In this document: positions 63,641 to 64,000 of the stretch, one piece after another
Layout of the letters: every line of letters starts with the position of its first letter
Numbering within the stretch: the stretch's first letter is position 1
Assembly: GCA_032717465.1 (NCBI GenBank)
Contig: CM064655.1
Span: forward strand, 18,261,335-18,325,334
Source of the DNA: Coenobita brevimanus
Lineage: Eukaryota > Arthropoda > Malacostraca > Decapoda > Coenobitidae
Reading direction: 5' to 3'
DNA length: 64,000 nucleotides
Position numbers and translations under genes: made by a program
Notes under the pieces: generated by a model
Database searches by the model: none
Told to the model about the DNA's origin: nothing
What the model saw: the letters and a program-made list of their open reading frames with translations, nothing else

Positions 63641-64000
63641 ACAGAAAAAACTGTCTGGCTAACTGTCCAGGTGCTTGAGGATGCAAAAGTGGATATATGT
63701 GGATTGACTGAAACTAAATGGAGAGGTGAAAGGATGAGAGAATGGGAATATGGTGTAGGTATATGTGCGGGAGTCAGGGAGAATGAGAGGGCAAGAGAGG
63801 GAGTATGTCTGATGATAAGCAAGAAGTGGAAGGAGAATATAAGAGAGTATGGAACAGTGGGTGCAAGGATTGTATGGGTGAGGATGAAAGTAGGTATACA
63901 AGCATGGGCGATTGTATGTGTGTATGCTCCAACAGAGGATCGAGTGGCAAGAGTGAAAGATGAGTTTTGGGCGAGAGTAGAAGCATGTATGGACAAGTCT
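63641..64000 (+). mobile_element. LINE endonuclease fragment, open to the window edge
   Basis: An uninterrupted plus-strand frame reads VQVLEDAKVDICGLTETKWR (catalytic Glu in TETKW), then MREWEYGVGICAGVRENERA, VCLMISKKWKENIREYGTVG, ARIVWVRMKVGIQAWAIVCV and YAPTEDRVARVKDEFWARVE. This is an APE-type endonuclease start as in RTE-like LINEs, with the ISAYAPT-type block conserved. No Met is visible at the start, so it is 5'-truncated or continues a frame from upstream. Its family cannot be assigned because A, H and E copies here lack comparable intact regions. Confidence 0.75.

Overview
The window is eukaryotic genomic DNA. It most likely comes from an arthropod, and a decapod-type crustacean is my best guess from the repeat style; that is an inference. 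The signs are an intron-bounded exon of a conserved animal gene, long AT, GA, GATA and CAGG microsatellites, tens of decayed retroposons and DNA transposons, and no bacterial-style operons. I could support only one host-gene segment: a 155-bp minus-strand exon (28725-28879) of a Gq-class G-protein alpha subunit. It has consensus splice signals on both sides. I found no neighbouring exon, so most of the window is probably very large introns of this gene, packed with transposons.

Layout. 1-3170: remnants of TTAA and pogo-type elements, a SINE-like repeat, and a chimeric SINE. 3172-10985: a near full-length LINE (family B) split by an antisense LINE (family C), which is itself split by an RTE-like LINE (family A1). 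11055-14907: an unclassified TIR transposon, a pogo-type MITE, and a SINE-like repeat holding two further TIR elements. 15137-18243: LINE A2 and a pogo-type element encoding only a PSQ helix-turn-helix. 19128-20643: a SINE-like repeat split by a CR1/Jockey-like LINE. 22591-27512: LINE E1 and LINE B2, the latter with a short A3 insertion flanked by a 12-bp target duplication. 27513-29084: the Galphaq exon and flanking intron. 29085-34000: LINE A4, LINE E2, and a second PSQ pogo element at a duplicated TA. 34815-38030: LINE H, with an almost intact 517-residue reverse transcriptase, and LINE I. 38048-43685: a pogo-type element and a piggyBac element with a broken transposase gene. 43800-48300: a CR1-like LINE J split by a hAT-type element with an 8-bp duplication and by a TTAA MITE. 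The hAT element holds an LINE A fragment and a palindrome, the palindrome holds a pogo element, and the pogo element holds a MITE and a 5S-rRNA-derived SINE. 48320-55050: a jerky/Tigger-like element, a second TTAA MITE, LINE A7 and a SINE-like repeat. 55490-59490: an IS630/Tc1/mariner-type transposase gene broken by a pogo element at TA, then microsatellites and a small TTAA MITE. 59575-64000: LINE A8, LINE G (split at TTAA by a MITE filled with a G-rich minisatellite) and a LINE endonuclease fragment running off the right edge.

Relationships. The insertions form a readable relative time series. At several junctions, reading across the insertion with one copy of the target site (TA or TTAA) restores the host element's reading frame, which confirms boundaries and order. 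RTE-like LINE A copies (nine or so) end at the same conserved 3' sequence followed by GATA-type repeats. A 5S-derived SINE carries a similar 3' end, suggesting it uses the same retrotransposition machinery. I see no wholly novel protein system. The most distinctive items are the nested insertion stack at 43.8-48.3 kb, the 5S/RTE SINE, the PSQ-only pogo derivatives, a SINE-like family with a conserved hairpin, and two TIR transposons I cannot classify.
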